From assembly GCF_011806525.1 (NCBI RefSeq), contig NZ_JAAVKI010000002.1, forward strand, positions 1-64,000: 64,000 nucleotides of DNA, written 5' to 3'. Below the pieces are notes generated by a model. The model ran no database searches, had not been told where the DNA came from, and saw only the letters and a list, made by a program, of their open reading frames with translations. Within the stretch, counting starts at the first letter, position 1. The number at the start of each line of letters is the position of its first letter. This document shows positions 33,597-42,980 of this stretch, piece after piece. Made by a program: the position numbers and the translations under genes. Source of the DNA: Thalassospira sp. HF15. GTDB taxonomy: Bacteria > Pseudomonadota > Alphaproteobacteria > Rhodospirillales > Thalassospiraceae.

Positions 33597-35843
33597 GTGA
33601 CGACCCCGACCGACCAAACTGGCATTTCCCAGGACAGCAGCGAATATCGCTACACGACCGATGGCGGCGTTTCGGTGATCCGCCGCATGATCGAAATGCC
33701 TTACGAAAACGCAACCGAAGGCCTGATTGATGCCCTTGATGGCACCAAGGGCGTGTTGCTGTCGTCAAGCTACGAGTTTCCGGGGCGCTATTCGCGTTGG
33801 GATATGGGCTTTGATGCCCCGCCACTTGAAATCGTCGGGCGTGAACGCGGCTTTGCCGTCCATGCCCTGAATGATCGCGGTCGCGTTTTGCTGGATGTCA
33901 TTTCTGGGGCTCTTGAAAACCACCCGCATGTCGAAAGCCTGACCAATGGCGACGACGGGCTTTATGGTGTGGTCAAAACGCCAGCCTCCTGGTTCCCTGA
34001 AGAAGAACGCAGCCAGCAGCCCAGCCTGTTTTCGGTGGTCCGCGCCCTTCGTGATCTGTTCGGTCACAAGGGGGATGAACGCCTTGGGCTTTATGGGGCG
34101 TTTGGCTATGACATCGCCCTTCATTTCGAACAGATCAATCTGGCGCAAGACCGCCCGGCCGACCACAAGGACATCCATCTGTTCCTGCCCGATCAGCTGG
34201 TCACGGTTGACCATGCCTCACGCGTGGCCACCCGATTTGACTATGAATTCATTGTCCCCGATGGCCGCAGCACCGCAGGGCTTGAGCGCATCTCACAACC
34301 CCATCCGCCATCGCGCGGCAACAACGCCGCCATCGAAAACGACATGAAACAGGGCGAATATGCCGCCATTGTTGACGATGCCAAGCAACGCTTTGCCCGT
34401 GGCGAATTGTTCGAAGTTGTTCCCAGCCGCGTTTTCCGCACCCCTTGCGACACCAAACCCTCGGAAATTTTCCGCCGTCTCAAACGCCGCAACCCAGCCC
34501 CCTATGGCTTCCTGATCAATCTCGGTGACGGCGAACATCTGATTGGCGCGTCACCGGAAATGTATGTCCGGGTCAAGGGACAGCGCATCGAAACCTGCCC
34601 GATTTCCGGCACCATTGCCCGCGGACGTGACGCGATTGAAGATGCCGAAAACATCCGCACATTGCTGAATTCGACCAAGGAAGAATCGGAACTCACCATG
34701 TGCACCGATGTCGATCGCAATGACAAGGCACGCGTCTGCAAACCGGGCAGCATCCGCATTCTGGGTCGTCGTCAGATCGAAATGTATTCCCGCCTGATCC
34801 ATACGGTTGACCATGTCGAAGGCCGTTTGCGTGATGGGTTTGATGCGCTTGATGCCTTCCTGACACATTGCTGGGCGGTAACCGTCACGGGTGCGCCCAA
34901 ACGGGCCGCCATGCAACATATCGAAGCCGTCGAACGCAGTGCACGTGCATGGTATGGCGGGGCGATTGGGGCGGTTCTGTGCAATGGCGATCTCAATACC
35001 GGCCTGACGCTGCGGACCGTGCGGCTCAAACAGGGTGTTGCCGAAGTCCGCGCTGGCGCGACACTTTTGTTTGATAGCGAACCCGATGCCGAAGAAGCCG
35101 AAACCGTGCTGAAGGCGTCGGCGATGATTGATGCTGTCACCCGCGATGCAAAGGACGATGTCGCCCTTGACCCGGCAGTATCTGGCGTCGGCAAACGCGT
35201 GCTTCTGATCGATCACGAAGACAGCTTTGTGCAAAACCTTGCCAGCTACATCCGCGCGACGGGGGCAGAAACCCTGACCCTGCGGCCGGGCTTCCCCGAT
35301 CAGGCGTTTGAGGATTTCAAACCTGATCTGGTGTTCCTGTCACCCGGTCCCGGGCGGCCGGATGACTATCACCTGCGCGACAGCATCGAACGTGCCCTTG
35401 CTGCGGGCTTGCCGGTGTTCGGGGTTTGCCTTGGTCTGCAGGGGATTGTCGAATTCTTTGGCGGATCACTGGGTCAACTTGTCACACCGATGCATGGCAA
35501 ACCGTCAAAGGTGAAACTCGATACAACTGATCCGCTGTTTGAGGACCTGCCCGAAGACATCGTTGTCGGACGCTATCATTCCCTGTTTGCCAAGGCCGCT
35601 GAAATGCCGGCCGACCTTGAGGTAACGGCGCGCAGTGACGACGGGGTGATTATGGGCATCCGCCATAAGTCCCTTCCGATCAGTGCCGTGCAGTTCCACC
35701 CCGAAAGCCTTCTGACCCTTCAGGGCGATGTTGGCATGCGCATGATCGCAAACCTTCTGCGCAACCCGCATGGCGAACGCCCGGAAGAAGAAACCGACGA
35801 AACAGACAAGGACAAGGCCGCACCCGACAACAAAGCCGCCTGA
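33597..35843 (+). CDS. trpE(G): Anthranilate synthase, fused TrpE-TrpG
   Basis: This 748-residue protein makes anthranilate from chorismate and glutamine in one chain. Residues 1 to about 510 are the TrpE domain, with the chorismate-binding LINLGDGEHLIGASPEMYVR region, the GTIARGRD motif, and ESELTMCTDVDRNDKAR. Residues about 530-730 are the glutamine amidotransferase with Cys611 in GVCLGLQG and His701/Glu703 in VQFHPES. This fusion is typical of Rhizobium, Azospirillum and relatives. It starts at GTG 33597 with AGGAG (33584-33588). Attenuation by trpL controls it; feedback inhibition by Trp is expected from the family. Confidence 0.96.
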   Translation: MTTPTDQTGISQDSSEYRYTTDGGVSVIRRMIEMPYENATEGLIDALDGTKGVLLSSSYEFPGRYSRWDMGFDAPPLEIVGRERGFAVHALNDRGRVLLDVISGALENHPHVESLTNGDDGLYGVVKTPASWFPEEERSQQPSLFSVVRALRDLFGHKGDERLGLYGAFGYDIALHFEQINLAQDRPADHKDIHLFLPDQLVTVDHASRVATRFDYEFIVPDGRSTAGLERISQPHPPSRGNNAAIENDMKQGEYAAIVDDAKQRFARGELFEVVPSRVFRTPCDTKPSEIFRRLKRRNPAPYGFLINLGDGEHLIGASPEMYVRVKGQRIETCPISGTIARGRDAIEDAENIRTLLNSTKEESELTMCTDVDRNDKARVCKPGSIRILGRRQIEMYSRLIHTVDHVEGRLRDGFDALDAFLTHCWAVTVTGAPKRAAMQHIEAVERSARAWYGGAIGAVLCNGDLNTGLTLRTVRLKQGVAEVRAGATLLFDSEPDAEEAETVLKASAMIDAVTRDAKDDVALDPAVSGVGKRVLLIDHEDSFVQNLASYIRATGAETLTLRPGFPDQAFEDFKPDLVFLSPGPGRPDDYHLRDSIERALAAGLPVFGVCLGLQGIVEFFGGSLGQLVTPMHGKPSKVKLDTTDPLFEDLPEDIVVGRYHSLFAKAAEMPADLEVTARSDDGVIMGIRHKSLPISAVQFHPESLLTLQGDVGMRMIANLLRNPHGERPEEETDETDKDKAAPDNKAA

Positions 35844-35923
35844 TGACCATCACCGCACCCTGATCTGCGGCTTTGTGCCAAGCCCCCCCTGTCAAAGGCA
35901 CAAGCATGGCGCGGATCACACAC

Positions 35924-35967
35924 AGCAACGGCCGTGCTCCTCCCTCGCGGCCGTTGCTTCTTTTTGT
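35924..35967 (+). terminator. Intrinsic terminator after trpE(G)
   Basis: An 11-bp stem AGCAACGGCCG/CGGCCGTTGCT (35924-35934 with 35948-35958) is followed by TCTTTTTGTT on the plus strand. There is no T-run on the minus strand, so it works mainly rightward. Confidence 0.85.
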
Positions 35968-35989
35968 TCAGGACAAAACGATGGCGTAA

Positions 35990-36607
35990 TCAGGCGTCGT
36001 CGTCATCAAGGGAACCATCAATGACGGAATAATCAGGCGGCGGGGCCTGACGGAATTTTTCCGGATCGCCTTTGCGTTTTTCGCGCGTGCGCGAAATCCA
36101 TCCGCCATACTGACCTTCCGGCTTGGGTTCGGTCGGGCCGCCCGCACGCACCGGACGTGGCGCAAACCGACCCAGATTGATCAGCCGGTCATACATCACG
36201 ATATTGGCGGCAATCGCCACATTCACACAGAAGCTCATCGGGATCTTGATGATGAAATCGCATTTTTCCTGCATTTCATCCGACAGATTTCCACGCTCTG
36301 GCCCAAGGATATAGGCTGCCTGCGACGGGTGCTTGAAGCTTGGCAGTTCAATTGCATCGGGTGTCAGTTCAATGCCCACCAACCGGCATCCCGATGGCAG
36401 CAACATGTTGTCGTGATCCGGGAAATGGTAGTAGGGCATCTGTTCGCCCGACTTTGACGTGTCGGTAATGTTGGAGCGTTCCTGGCGAAAAGCCGCATCC
36501 ACCGTGAACGCAAAGCTCGCGCCAAAGGCATGGGCGGAACGAAACAGGGTGCCCACATTCAAAGGCTTGCTTGCCCCTTCAATTCCAATCCCGAAATAGC
36601 CGCGCAT
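35990..36607 (-). CDS. RNA methyltransferase of the SpoU/TrmH family
   Basis: The 205-residue protein has the SPOUT knotted-fold motifs: NVGTLFRSAHAFGA near the N-terminus, then YILGPERGNLSDEMQ, then IKIPMSFCVNVAIAANIVMY. These are the SAM-binding and dimer regions of 2'-O-methyltransferases acting on tRNA or rRNA. I start at ATG 36607, which has GGAGGAAG immediately upstream; the frame extends to 36751 but without homology. A C-terminal extension of ~50 residues rich in charged residues (RTREKRKGDPEKFR) and an Asp tail is unlike TrmL. The target base is not predictable. Confidence 0.87.
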   Translation of the reverse strand: MRGYFGIGIEGASKPLNVGTLFRSAHAFGASFAFTVDAAFRQERSNITDTSKSGEQMPYYHFPDHDNMLLPSGCRLVGIELTPDAIELPSFKHPSQAAYILGPERGNLSDEMQEKCDFIIKIPMSFCVNVAIAANIVMYDRLINLGRFAPRPVRAGGPTEPKPEGQYGGWISRTREKRKGDPEKFRQAPPPDYSVIDGSLDDDDA

Positions 36608-36768
36608 ATCTTCCTCCGTGCCGCACCACTTGGCACTGGCCAAGCTGATGCGAAAACATCTCCATAAAAAGAAACTGCAACGGGCTATACCCCCCTGCGC
36701 GCGATAAGGCAAGCACACCACCGGCAATGCTGCTTCCCGAGCAATGAGCAATCAGGCCAAAACAATTT

Positions 36769-36793
36769 GGAACATGAATGCGGCTGTTTCGTT
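36769..36793 (+). promoter_or_regulatory. EcfG-type general stress promoter of csbD
   Basis: GGAAC (36769-36773), a 16-base spacer, and CGTT (36790-36793) match the alphaproteobacterial EcfG general-stress consensus GGAAC-N16/17-CGTT. It lies 65 bases before the csbD start, and csbD genes are typical general-stress targets. Confidence 0.75.
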
Positions 36794-36857
36794 GACTAAG
36801 ACAAAGGGCAAAACATCCCTTGATCGAGCAAACCGTCAACCAAAGCAGGAGACGATC

Positions 36858-37055
36858 ATGAATTGGGACCAAATCGAAGGACGTTGGAAACAGCTTACCG
36901 GTGACGTCAAAAAACAGTGGGGTCGCCTCACCGACGATGATGTCGATGCCATTGATGGCCAGCAAGACAAACTGGTCGGACGAATTCAGGAAGCTTACGG
37001 CATTGAACGTGAAGAAGCTGACCGTCAGGTCCGCGAATGGTTCAATAGCCTTTAA
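36858..37055 (+). CDS. CsbD family stress protein
   Basis: The 65-residue protein is a full-length CsbD-type protein: MNWDQIEGRWKQLTGDVKKQ, then WGRLTDDDVDAIDGQQDKLV, then QEAYGIEREEADRQVREW. Function is unknown, but the family is strongly stress-induced in many bacteria. GCAGGAG lies just upstream of ATG 36858. The EcfG-type promoter upstream supports general-stress control. A hairpin terminator at 37151-37180 follows. Confidence 0.92.
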   Translation: MNWDQIEGRWKQLTGDVKKQWGRLTDDDVDAIDGQQDKLVGRIQEAYGIEREEADRQVREWFNSL

Positions 37056-37150
37056 AAGATGTGATTTTGGCCATAACAGGCCATTACAGGTTCGTTTCGC
37101 ATGCAGCATCAACTTCCTCCCCTTGATTGCTGCGCGTGAAACTGCTTTTT

Positions 37151-37190
37151 ATGGCAGGGAGCTTCATCGCTCCCTGCCATTTGCGTTTTG
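37151..37190 (+). terminator. Hairpin between csbD and the DUF1289 gene
   Basis: A 12-bp stem ATGGCAGGGAGC/GCTCCCTGCCAT (37151-37162 with 37169-37180) has a six-base loop and is followed by TTGCGTTTTGG. It is probably the csbD terminator, with partial readthrough possible. Confidence 0.7.
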
Positions 37191-37203
37191 GAGACCTTTT
37201 TTC

Positions 37204-37392
37204 ATGCCCGTCAAATCCCCCTGCATCGGCACCTGCGTGCTCGACCCGAAATCAGGCTATTGCATGGGATGTTATCGTACCGGTGATGAAATTGGCGCCT
37301 GGATGGGCATGAGCGACGGAAGCAAAAAGCGTGTAATCGCCAAGGCAAAGCAACGCCGCGTCTCAGGCAAAAAAGAAGTTCCCGCCGCCTGA
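37204..37392 (+). CDS. DUF1289 small protein
   Basis: The 62-residue protein matches the DUF1289 signature: SPCIGTCVLDPKSGYCMGC, then RTGDEIGAWMGMSD. Four cysteines (CxxxC...CxxC) suggest a bound metal or iron-sulfur cluster, though this is not proven for the family. It starts at ATG 37204 after the csbD terminator. It converges on the histidine kinase gene, with only 11 bases between stops. Confidence 0.87.
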   Translation: MPVKSPCIGTCVLDPKSGYCMGCYRTGDEIGAWMGMSDGSKKRVIAKAKQRRVSGKKEVPAA

Positions 37393-37403
37393 TCAATGAC
37401 GGA

Positions 37404-39365
37404 TCAAACCGTCCCGCTCGGATTTGGTGATGCCAAGGCCGGCTCGTCTTCGACTGCAAACGAACTTTCCTGTTTTGCCACCCGTGTCGGAGCTGTTCTT
37501 GGCAAGGTAATCTGGAAAACCGTCCCCGCCCCTGGCATAGAAGAGACCTTGATCTGCCCACCCAACGTGTTTTGCACAACATTCATCACGATTGCCAGCC
37601 CCAGACCCGTGCCACTGCTTGACGCTTCAAGCGAATAGAACGGCTCGAAAATCCTGTCCTGATTTTCCGAAGAAATGCCAATCCCGTCATCGGCGACTTC
37701 CACAAGGTAATAATCCGCGTCACGCGCGCTGACCCGGATACTGATCACACCTTTTTCACGCCCGACAAACGCATGCTGATGGGCATTCATGATCAGACTG
37801 AGGATCACCTGATCCACCGCATCGCTATAACTGTTCATTTGCGCGGTTTGGGGCAAAGTCGTGCTCAGCTGTACACCGGTTTTTGCAAGCTGATTGCGCA
37901 GCGTTTTAACCAGATCGGTGATGACCTCGGCCAGATCAAAAACACGCTGCGTATGCACAGTTTGATCAGTCGCTGTCTGATTGAAATGCTTCAAAAGATT
38001 TCTGGTGCGCTGGATGTTCTTTTGAAGGATCCTGTTACCATCCAACAAGGCTTCAATCATCTCCATGCGTTCCTGATCAACTTCACCTGCCTTCATCAGG
38101 CATTGCTGCAGCTCTTCAAGGTCCTCAGACATGGTTGTGCTGACCGTCAGCGCATTGCCAAGCGGTGTGCGCATTTCATGTGAAACACCGGCAACAATCC
38201 GGCCAAGGGCCGCATGGCGACCCTGCACCATCAGGTCTCTTGTCAGCAGGGCCTGAAGCTTTACGGCCTGTCGGCGCCGCAACATCAGGTAACCGATCCC
38301 GCCCGATACCACGAAAATCAGCGCCAGCATGAAGGCCACAAAAACAAGCATGATCGTTATGTTCCCCGACCAGGCTTGGTAAGATGGCGCACTTGAAACC
38401 AAGTGCAAGCGCGGCTCTTCGGCCAGTACAATTCCCCCGGAAACGCTCGAAAGCAGCTTTTCAACCGGTAAGGTTTCAACCTCATAAAGACGGTCTTCAA
38501 ATTCGAAACCGGCCTGTGCCTCGACCGACGCGATACGATGCCAAAGATCGGGGTATGAACTGGCGATCGTCGTCCCGGCTTCAAGCATGAAGCCCCAATT
38601 AAGACCGTTCTGCTCACCGGCAAGCCAATAGCCTTCGGGGTTGAAAAGCTCCGTTCGGGAATCGGTCCCCCTTGCAGCACCAAATGTTGCAAGGGGTGTG
38701 GCCATATCCAGATTGACGACGAGATATCCGACAATCGATTGGTCGGCTGTTGTAATCGGCGCGACAAGCCGAGCGGTCGGTCGCAGGGGCTGTTCTATCT
38801 CTCCATTTTCAACATTCAGATCGAGCTTGCTGACATATACCTGACCCGGACGCAGGGTTTCTGCCGCCTCAAAATAATACCTGTCCGACTTGTCCTGAAG
38901 TTCTTCTTGGGACATCACAAGTACATCCTGCCCACGAGCATCAACCCTTACCGCTTCCATGCCACTTGGCAACAGGACCCGAAGCTGACTGAACCGCTGA
39001 ACTTCCATGGCAAGCTTGCGAAAGTAGTTAATTACTTCGTCTGGTCGGGCCTCAAAGTTTTGAATTGCCGGGTTCAACATCGAGGTATGCAAGGTCTGAA
39101 TGGACGTCTCGTACCACTGACGAATGTCAGCAGAACGATGTGTCACATCGACCACGAGACTGCGAACGGTCTGTTCGTCTTCGCGACTACTTTCGACCTC
39201 AATCCAGACAGCTATAAGACCAAAGAAAAGCAGCGCCCCGGTCAACGCCAAAACACCCGTGACACGCCAGAAATAGCCATTCTGAAACCATCGGGATTCC
39301 CGCCCGTCAACAAGGGGGATTGCTACATTTTGATCGGTCATGGACAACGGATCAGTTTCTGTCAT
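37404..39365 (-). CDS. Membrane sensor histidine kinase with large extracytoplasmic domain
   Basis: The 653-residue kinase has an N-terminal span (GVLALTGALLFFGLIAVWIE, residues ~35-55), a ~270-residue periplasmic region resembling a Cache domain, and a second span near residue 332-357. The H-box GVSHEMRTPLGNALTVS follows. The ATPase domain shows the N-box ILSLIMNAHQHAF, VEVADDGIGIS and ASSSGTGLGLAIV. Its start overlaps the last 14 bases of the receiver-EAL gene on the same strand, so the two are translationally coupled. It is the probable kinase for that protein's receiver domain. An ATG at 39341 is a possible shorter start. Confidence 0.9.
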   Translation of the reverse strand: MTETDPLSMTDQNVAIPLVDGRESRWFQNGYFWRVTGVLALTGALLFFGLIAVWIEVESSREDEQTVRSLVVDVTHRSADIRQWYETSIQTLHTSMLNPAIQNFEARPDEVINYFRKLAMEVQRFSQLRVLLPSGMEAVRVDARGQDVLVMSQEELQDKSDRYYFEAAETLRPGQVYVSKLDLNVENGEIEQPLRPTARLVAPITTADQSIVGYLVVNLDMATPLATFGAARGTDSRTELFNPEGYWLAGEQNGLNWGFMLEAGTTIASSYPDLWHRIASVEAQAGFEFEDRLYEVETLPVEKLLSSVSGGIVLAEEPRLHLVSSAPSYQAWSGNITIMLVFVAFMLALIFVVSGGIGYLMLRRRQAVKLQALLTRDLMVQGRHAALGRIVAGVSHEMRTPLGNALTVSTTMSEDLEELQQCLMKAGEVDQERMEMIEALLDGNRILQKNIQRTRNLLKHFNQTATDQTVHTQRVFDLAEVITDLVKTLRNQLAKTGVQLSTTLPQTAQMNSYSDAVDQVILSLIMNAHQHAFVGREKGVISIRVSARDADYYLVEVADDGIGISSENQDRIFEPFYSLEASSSGTGLGLAIVMNVVQNTLGGQIKVSSMPGAGTVFQITLPRTAPTRVAKQESSFAVEDEPALASPNPSGTV

Positions 39366-41619
39366 CGTTTGTTCGTCCGTTCAGGTTCCAGTCTTTCAAC
39401 CACGCGACAAACTTGTCGGGTGCAAGTCCGGCGCTATAAAGGAACCCTTGGGCAAACTCGACACCAAGGCTTTGGCAGAATTTGTGCTGTTCGCGAGTTT
39501 CAATGCCCTCTGCAACGCAGTCAATTCCAAGCGTCTGTGCAATCCCTGCTGCCGTTTCGGCAACATGGGTTGCATGATTTTCCGCCGACAGCACGCTAAT
39601 AAAGGATTTGTCGATCTTGATGCCACACACCGGCAGAATATCAAGATGCGTCAGGGACGAGTATCCGGTGCCAAAATCATCAAGCCAAAGCTCAAACCCT
39701 TCCTCGGCCAGTTTCTGCACACATGCTGTAGCATCACCGTCATTGGTAAAATGCTGGGTCTCGGTGATTTCAAAACATATCAGTTCCGGACCAAGTCCAA
39801 GCCGGTGACAGGCTTCAAGCAACTGTTCGACAAAGTCCATATTACCGATATCGTGCGCAGCAAGATTTACCGCCGCCTTAAGGGCAGGAAGGTTTTCCTG
39901 TTGCAAGGACCGGTTCAAATCGCTGACGGCCTCAAGACACTGGAAGGTGATATCGTCACTTAGTCCGGCACGCTCGGCAAGCGGGATAAACCGACCGGGC
40001 GAAACCGGCACGCCGTCATCTGTCCAACGGCAAAGAACTTCGTATCCGACGACACGTTCGCTGGCCAATCGGATCTTGGGCTGGAAGACAAAGGTCAGGA
40101 CACGATCCTGAACGGCCTGACGCAATTTGCCAATCAGACGCAACGAGTCCTGCACGTCATCAGCCATTGACGATTCGAATTCTGCCGTACCGCCCGGACC
40201 TTTCTGTTTTTGTTTTAACAGAGTCAGCCGTGCGGCACGCTGAATGTCGCTTGAACGCCGCCCCTGCGGATTACCACGCACCACGCCAATGGTGGCCCGA
40301 ACAACCACCGGGCTTCCGGCAACCTCGAACGGTTCATCAAAGATGTTTTCCGCAGCAGAAACTTCGAATTTTCCGGTACTGTCAACAAGTCCCAATGTGT
40401 ATTCTGCTACCCGGGCTACCAGCACTGTGTTACCGGCGATCCTGTGCAAACGCTGATACACCGCGTTCATGATTTCTTCGAAGTAATTGACGCCAAACGC
40501 AACAACAAGTTCGGCGGCATCCTCAATCGCAACCATTGCGACCAACGTATGATTACTGTCACCGCGCGTGACATTCATCAGTTCCCGATCAAAGGCGTTT
40601 TGGTTGGGAATCCCAACGCGCTGATCAACAAATGCCAATTCGCCCAGCTCGGTGATCAACGCGAGGTTGTCGAAACAGATCGCCAGATTTGTAACAAAAA
40701 GCTCCGTCAGAACGATGTCTTGCCGGCTCAGGCTCTGCTCATGTACAAAATAGATCAGCAAACGTCGACCGGTATCGCTTTGATGGCTAAATACCATCTT
40801 GTCGCCGGAAACCACTGGTCCCTGACCATTTCTCAAACTCTTGTGAATCAGATCCTTGTCGATTTCATCGACCTCGAACAACTTGCTTCCGACATGCGGG
40901 GCAAACCGGCCTGTCCCTGAAAGAACAACCAGTTCGTCTTCACTGTCGGGCAATTCGGCCAATGCACAAATCCCGCCAGCAGGACTGACACGCAAGATCG
41001 CGGCAAGCTGTGTCAGGACACCTTCAGCAAAGAGATCAAGGTTCTTGTTCTGGTATAGATGCTGTGTGCCTTCGATCACCATTTCCAGTCCGGCGCGCGT
41101 TCCCTTGAGCGCACGGATATAGTCAACGGCTCTGATTGCTGTGGTAAGCGAGGTGACAAGACGCGTTCGCGTCAACTCGTCCTTTGACCAGTAATCATCA
41201 ACTTCATAATTGCGAATAACTTCTTTCTCCGGCGCATCCCCGGGGTACCCCGTGCGCAGGATAATGCGTTGCTCCCGATACCCTTCGGCACGGATTTCCT
41301 CGACCAGCCGCAATCCGCTATCGGGACGTTCCATCACGACATCAAGAAGGATCACCGCAATATCGGTTTCCTGATGCAGGATTTCTAAGCCTTCGCCTGC
41401 AGAATACGCATGGATCAGTTCAAGTGACCGCCCAAGGATTTTGACGCGAGATAACGCGTAATCAGTTGCCTCATGCACATCTGTGTCATCATCAACAACC
41501 AGAATGCGCCACTTTGCATCTGTCTTGGGCACATCTTCGATGTATGAACCTGTCTTGGACAGCCAGGTTTCGATTGTTGCCGGATCTACCAAATGTTTCT
41601 TCCCTTGTTCATGCGTCAT
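39352..41619 (-). CDS. Response regulator with DUF3369 and EAL phosphodiesterase domains
   Basis: The 755-residue protein has a receiver domain (WRILVVDDDTDVHEATDYAL, then AVILLDVVMERPDSGL with the phospho-Asp), a DUF3369 linker, and a degenerate GGDEF-like region without the motif. The C-terminal EAL domain is complete: VVGYEVLCRW (EVL variant), FEITETQHF, LDDFGTGYSSL, IKIDKSFI, EGIETREQ, and QGFLYS. It should hydrolyse c-di-GMP to pGpG, controlled by phosphorylation. GGGAG lies five bases before ATG 41619. The downstream kinase gene overlaps its end by 14 bases. Confidence 0.92.
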   Translation of the reverse strand: MTHEQGKKHLVDPATIETWLSKTGSYIEDVPKTDAKWRILVVDDDTDVHEATDYALSRVKILGRSLELIHAYSAGEGLEILHQETDIAVILLDVVMERPDSGLRLVEEIRAEGYREQRIILRTGYPGDAPEKEVIRNYEVDDYWSKDELTRTRLVTSLTTAIRAVDYIRALKGTRAGLEMVIEGTQHLYQNKNLDLFAEGVLTQLAAILRVSPAGGICALAELPDSEDELVVLSGTGRFAPHVGSKLFEVDEIDKDLIHKSLRNGQGPVVSGDKMVFSHQSDTGRRLLIYFVHEQSLSRQDIVLTELFVTNLAICFDNLALITELGELAFVDQRVGIPNQNAFDRELMNVTRGDSNHTLVAMVAIEDAAELVVAFGVNYFEEIMNAVYQRLHRIAGNTVLVARVAEYTLGLVDSTGKFEVSAAENIFDEPFEVAGSPVVVRATIGVVRGNPQGRRSSDIQRAARLTLLKQKQKGPGGTAEFESSMADDVQDSLRLIGKLRQAVQDRVLTFVFQPKIRLASERVVGYEVLCRWTDDGVPVSPGRFIPLAERAGLSDDITFQCLEAVSDLNRSLQQENLPALKAAVNLAAHDIGNMDFVEQLLEACHRLGLGPELICFEITETQHFTNDGDATACVQKLAEEGFELWLDDFGTGYSSLTHLDILPVCGIKIDKSFISVLSAENHATHVAETAAGIAQTLGIDCVAEGIETREQHKFCQSLGVEFAQGFLYSAGLAPDKFVAWLKDWNLNGRTNDDRN

Positions 41620-41979
41620 GGCACTCCCGAAAAATCGTTCGGCCAAAAGCTTATTGTTATTGGGGCGTGGACAGAAAACACCCTTGCGCAGGCACGAAAC
41701 GAACTTCCCACCATGAAAACTATACGTTCATATATCACTTGCTAATTTTCGATATGGGATCGGTTGAGCCGGCGTTCCAGACCGTCATCACGCAAATTTT
41801 GTAGCTTTTCCTGACGCAAAGTGACCTTTGGACATCTACCTTCGTTACAGGTGCGAACGACGCGCCAATTTTCAACCTTTGGATTAATGATTGCATTGAA
41901 TTTGCACGTATAAAAATAGTTGGTCGGCGTTCGGTTGCGTCACTGCGCGGTTGGCGATATCTGTTGAGAAACAAAATGG
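41620..41979. other. Divergent intergenic region, about 360 bases
   Basis: This lies between the receiver-EAL gene on the minus strand and the HugZ-like gene on the plus strand. It is lower in G+C, especially 41700-41960. Overlapping short open frames lack support. I see no recognisable promoter, repeat or RNA. Confidence 0.4.
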
Positions 41980-42762
41980 ATGAACAAACCGATGTCTGAC
42001 ACACCGCCATCCTCATCCGCCCTGCGCCAAATGCTGCGTCGTGCTGTGCGTGGTGCGCTTGCAACCATCGCACACGGCCATAAGCAGATCGGTAACGGCT
42101 GGCCCGCTGCCTCGATGGTGGTCCCGACCTGCGATATCGATGGCTGCCCGATCTTGCTGATTTCCGATCTTGCTGATCACACCCGCCACATCAAGGCCGA
42201 CAGCCGTGTTTCTCTTCTGGTGACCGAGGCCGACCTGATTGCCTCTGCCACCCCGGATACCGGCATCCAGACTGATACCGCCAGACTGACCGTTTTTGGC
42301 CGCGCACGTCTGGTTAACGAGCCCGAAGATCTTAGTTGGATCCGTCAGCGCTATCTGCAGGCCCATCCGGACGCCGCCCAATATGCCGATTTTGCTGATT
42401 TCGGTTTTTACAGGCTGGATGTCGAGGCGGCCTATTGGGTCGGCGGATTTGGCAAACAACGCCGACTGGGGGGCGACAAGTTCATTCCCACCGATGTCAC
42501 CGCTCTGGTTAACGGGCATGACGATATCGTTGCCCATATGAATGCCGATCATCTGGACGCCCTTTCCGACATTGTTGGTCACTACACCACTGCTGACCCC
42601 GAAGCTGGGTGGCAGATGCAATCGATTGATTGCGATGGTATCGTTCTGACCCCGAATTCGGCGGATATCGCAGCGCTCAGAATCGACTTCCCGCGGCCGA
42701 TCGGGACTCCGGCTGAGGCGCGTGAAATTTTGGTCGAAATGTGCAAAAAATCGCGCGCATAA
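41980..42762 (+). CDS. HugZ-family heme utilisation/FMN-binding split barrel protein
   Basis: The 260-residue protein resembles HugZ-type proteins: a pyridoxamine-phosphate-oxidase-like split barrel (GALATIAHGHKQIGNGWPAA, then LISDLADHTRHIKADSRVSL, then RLTVFGRARLVNEPED) and a C-terminal DUF2470 domain (DDIVAHMNADHLDALSDIV, then DCDGIVL). HugZ enzymes bind heme and can degrade it; others may bind FMN. No heme transport genes lie nearby. It starts at ATG 41980; ATG 41992 is also possible. It precedes pckA on the same strand by 218 bases. Confidence 0.85.
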   Translation: MNKPMSDTPPSSSALRQMLRRAVRGALATIAHGHKQIGNGWPAASMVVPTCDIDGCPILLISDLADHTRHIKADSRVSLLVTEADLIASATPDTGIQTDTARLTVFGRARLVNEPEDLSWIRQRYLQAHPDAAQYADFADFGFYRLDVEAAYWVGGFGKQRRLGGDKFIPTDVTALVNGHDDIVAHMNADHLDALSDIVGHYTTADPEAGWQMQSIDCDGIVLTPNSADIAALRIDFPRPIGTPAEAREILVEMCKKSRA

Positions 42763-42980
42763 ATCGTACTATTTGTATTCCGAACATTAAACCCGCGACC
42801 CTGAAAACCGAATTTTCAAAAACGCAAAAATCGCTACGTTTTCCTAGGTATTAGGCAAAAGGAGCGGTTGCTTTTAAGACACCTTTGTAACAATATGTCT
42901 CAACGCCGTCGATTACCCACAATTGGCAGTGTAGAATTAGGACATTAACCCCCAGATTTTAATCCCACCAGGAGAGTTTC

